NCBI GenBank assembly: GCA_021790055.1 | Contig: JAJYIL010000016.1 | Location: 1-15,266 of the forward strand | Direction of reading: 5' to 3' | Source of the DNA: Bacteroidota bacterium | GTDB taxonomy: Bacteria > Bacteroidota > Ignavibacteria > Ignavibacteriales > Ignavibacteriaceae | Length of the DNA stretch: 15,266 nt | In this document: piece by piece, positions 14,812 to 15,266 of the stretch | How the letters are laid out: every line of letters begins with the position of its first letter | Numbering within the stretch: position 1 is the stretch's first letter | The notes under the pieces: generated by a model | Told to the model about the DNA's origin: nothing | Database searches by the model: none | What the model saw: the letters and a program-made list of their open reading frames with translations, nothing else | Position numbers and translations under genes: made by a program

Positions 14812-15266
14812 TCAAACATAATTACCAAAATACTGCTGCTCAATATTTATTCTATTCGATTCACCCGGAACTTTGGGATGTATCGTAGCAGTTTCAGCAG
14901 AAACCAATGTAAGAAGAATCATTACTACCATTATTATCATTGCTATGAAAACCTGTACAAGCTCAATAAAATTTTTAAGCCTGTAAACAGTCTCACTCTC
15001 ATAATAGTTTGCAATCTGCAGGGACGTATTCTTAATTGTTCCCGATTCTTCACCTGAGTGAAGTCTTGAGAGTGCAGTATCCGTAAATACACCGCTTGCT
15101 TCAAATGCATCGGTAATGCCCGTGCCTTTTTTAACCATTAAGGGGATGGCAACATTTTTAATTCTATCTTCAAAATATCTATTGCCTGCAGCTTCGGCGG
15201 CTATTCTAATCGGCTCTATGCTTTCTGCTGAACCGCTATAAAGCGTATAGAACACGCGGCAATAAA
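14812..15266 (-). CDS. pilC: PilC / type II secretion F-domain inner-membrane platform protein (C-terminal part; gene continues outside window)
   Basis: This is the polytopic membrane platform on which the PilB and PilT ATPases act. About 150 residues are visible, corresponding to the second T2SSF domain: helical repeats (SIEPIRIAAEAAGNRYFEDR), the conserved HSGEESGTI segment, IANYYESETVYRLKNF and a final membrane helix (IAMIIMVVMILLTLV). The frame stays open to the window edge. A GTG at 15255 could be mistaken for a start, but the codons before it are in frame and the protein would lack its first T2SSF domain, so it is internal. The tail after the last helix, about 28 residues ending in QQYFGNYV, is longer than I expect for PilC. 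The gene ends 24 bp before pilB. Confidence 0.9.
   Translation of the reverse strand, partial: YCRVFYTLYSGSAESIEPIRIAAEAAGNRYFEDRIKNVAIPLMVKKGTGITDAFEASGVFTDTALSRLHSGEESGTIKNTSLQIANYYESETVYRLKNFIELVQVFIAMIIMVVMILLTLVSAETATIHPKVPGESNRINIEQQYFGNYV

Noticed and set aside
15253..15255. GTG as the start codon of a short 147-residue protein
   Set aside because: The frame is open to the window edge with PilC-like codons before it, and the protein would be half a T2SSF protein; it is an internal Val of a truncated pilC.

Overview
The window is from a diderm (outer-membrane) bacterium, because it encodes a secretin and a type IV pilus (T4P) motor and alignment complex. The moderate AT richness, the abundance of large hybrid histidine kinases and the style of the fused pilus proteins suggest a Bacteroidota/Chlorobi-group lineage, possibly Ignavibacteria-like. 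That placement is a guess from style, not from a marker gene. No rRNA, tRNA, CRISPR array, transposase or phage gene was seen, and coding density is very high.

Left part (1-3225, plus strand): the 3' part of an NtrC-family sigma-54-dependent response regulator whose start lies outside the window, then a PAS/GAF-containing hybrid histidine kinase with a C-terminal receiver. The kinase runs tail-to-tail into the minus-strand cluster and overlaps it by 9 bp.

Right part (3217-15266, minus strand; transcription runs from high to low coordinates): pilC (C-terminal part only), pilB extension ATPase, a 159-bp gap filled mostly by an 84-bp in-phase heptamer repeat, a pilT-family ATPase, a PilM-PilN fusion, a PilO-PilP-like fusion, a short secretin, a single-domain response regulator, a membrane hybrid kinase with three tandem receivers, and a receiver-DHp protein with no kinase catalytic domain. 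From pilT to the last gene all junctions are -4 to +12 bp, which strongly suggests one transcriptional unit tying a pilus machine to a phosphorelay.

How it may work together: PilB and PilT-like ATPases drive the PilC platform. The PilMN and PilOP polypeptides replace the usual four-gene alignment complex (PilM, N, O, P) and link the motor to the secretin. The three signalling genes downstream, and the convergent kinase/sigma-54 regulator pair, probably sense envelope or environmental state and control the pilus or its genes. No pilin, prepilin peptidase or tip-adhesin gene lies in the window. The main points of interest are the two fusions (with an internal PilN INLLP motif), the minimal secretin, the altered Asp box of the PilT-like motor, the heptamer island and the DHp-only regulator.
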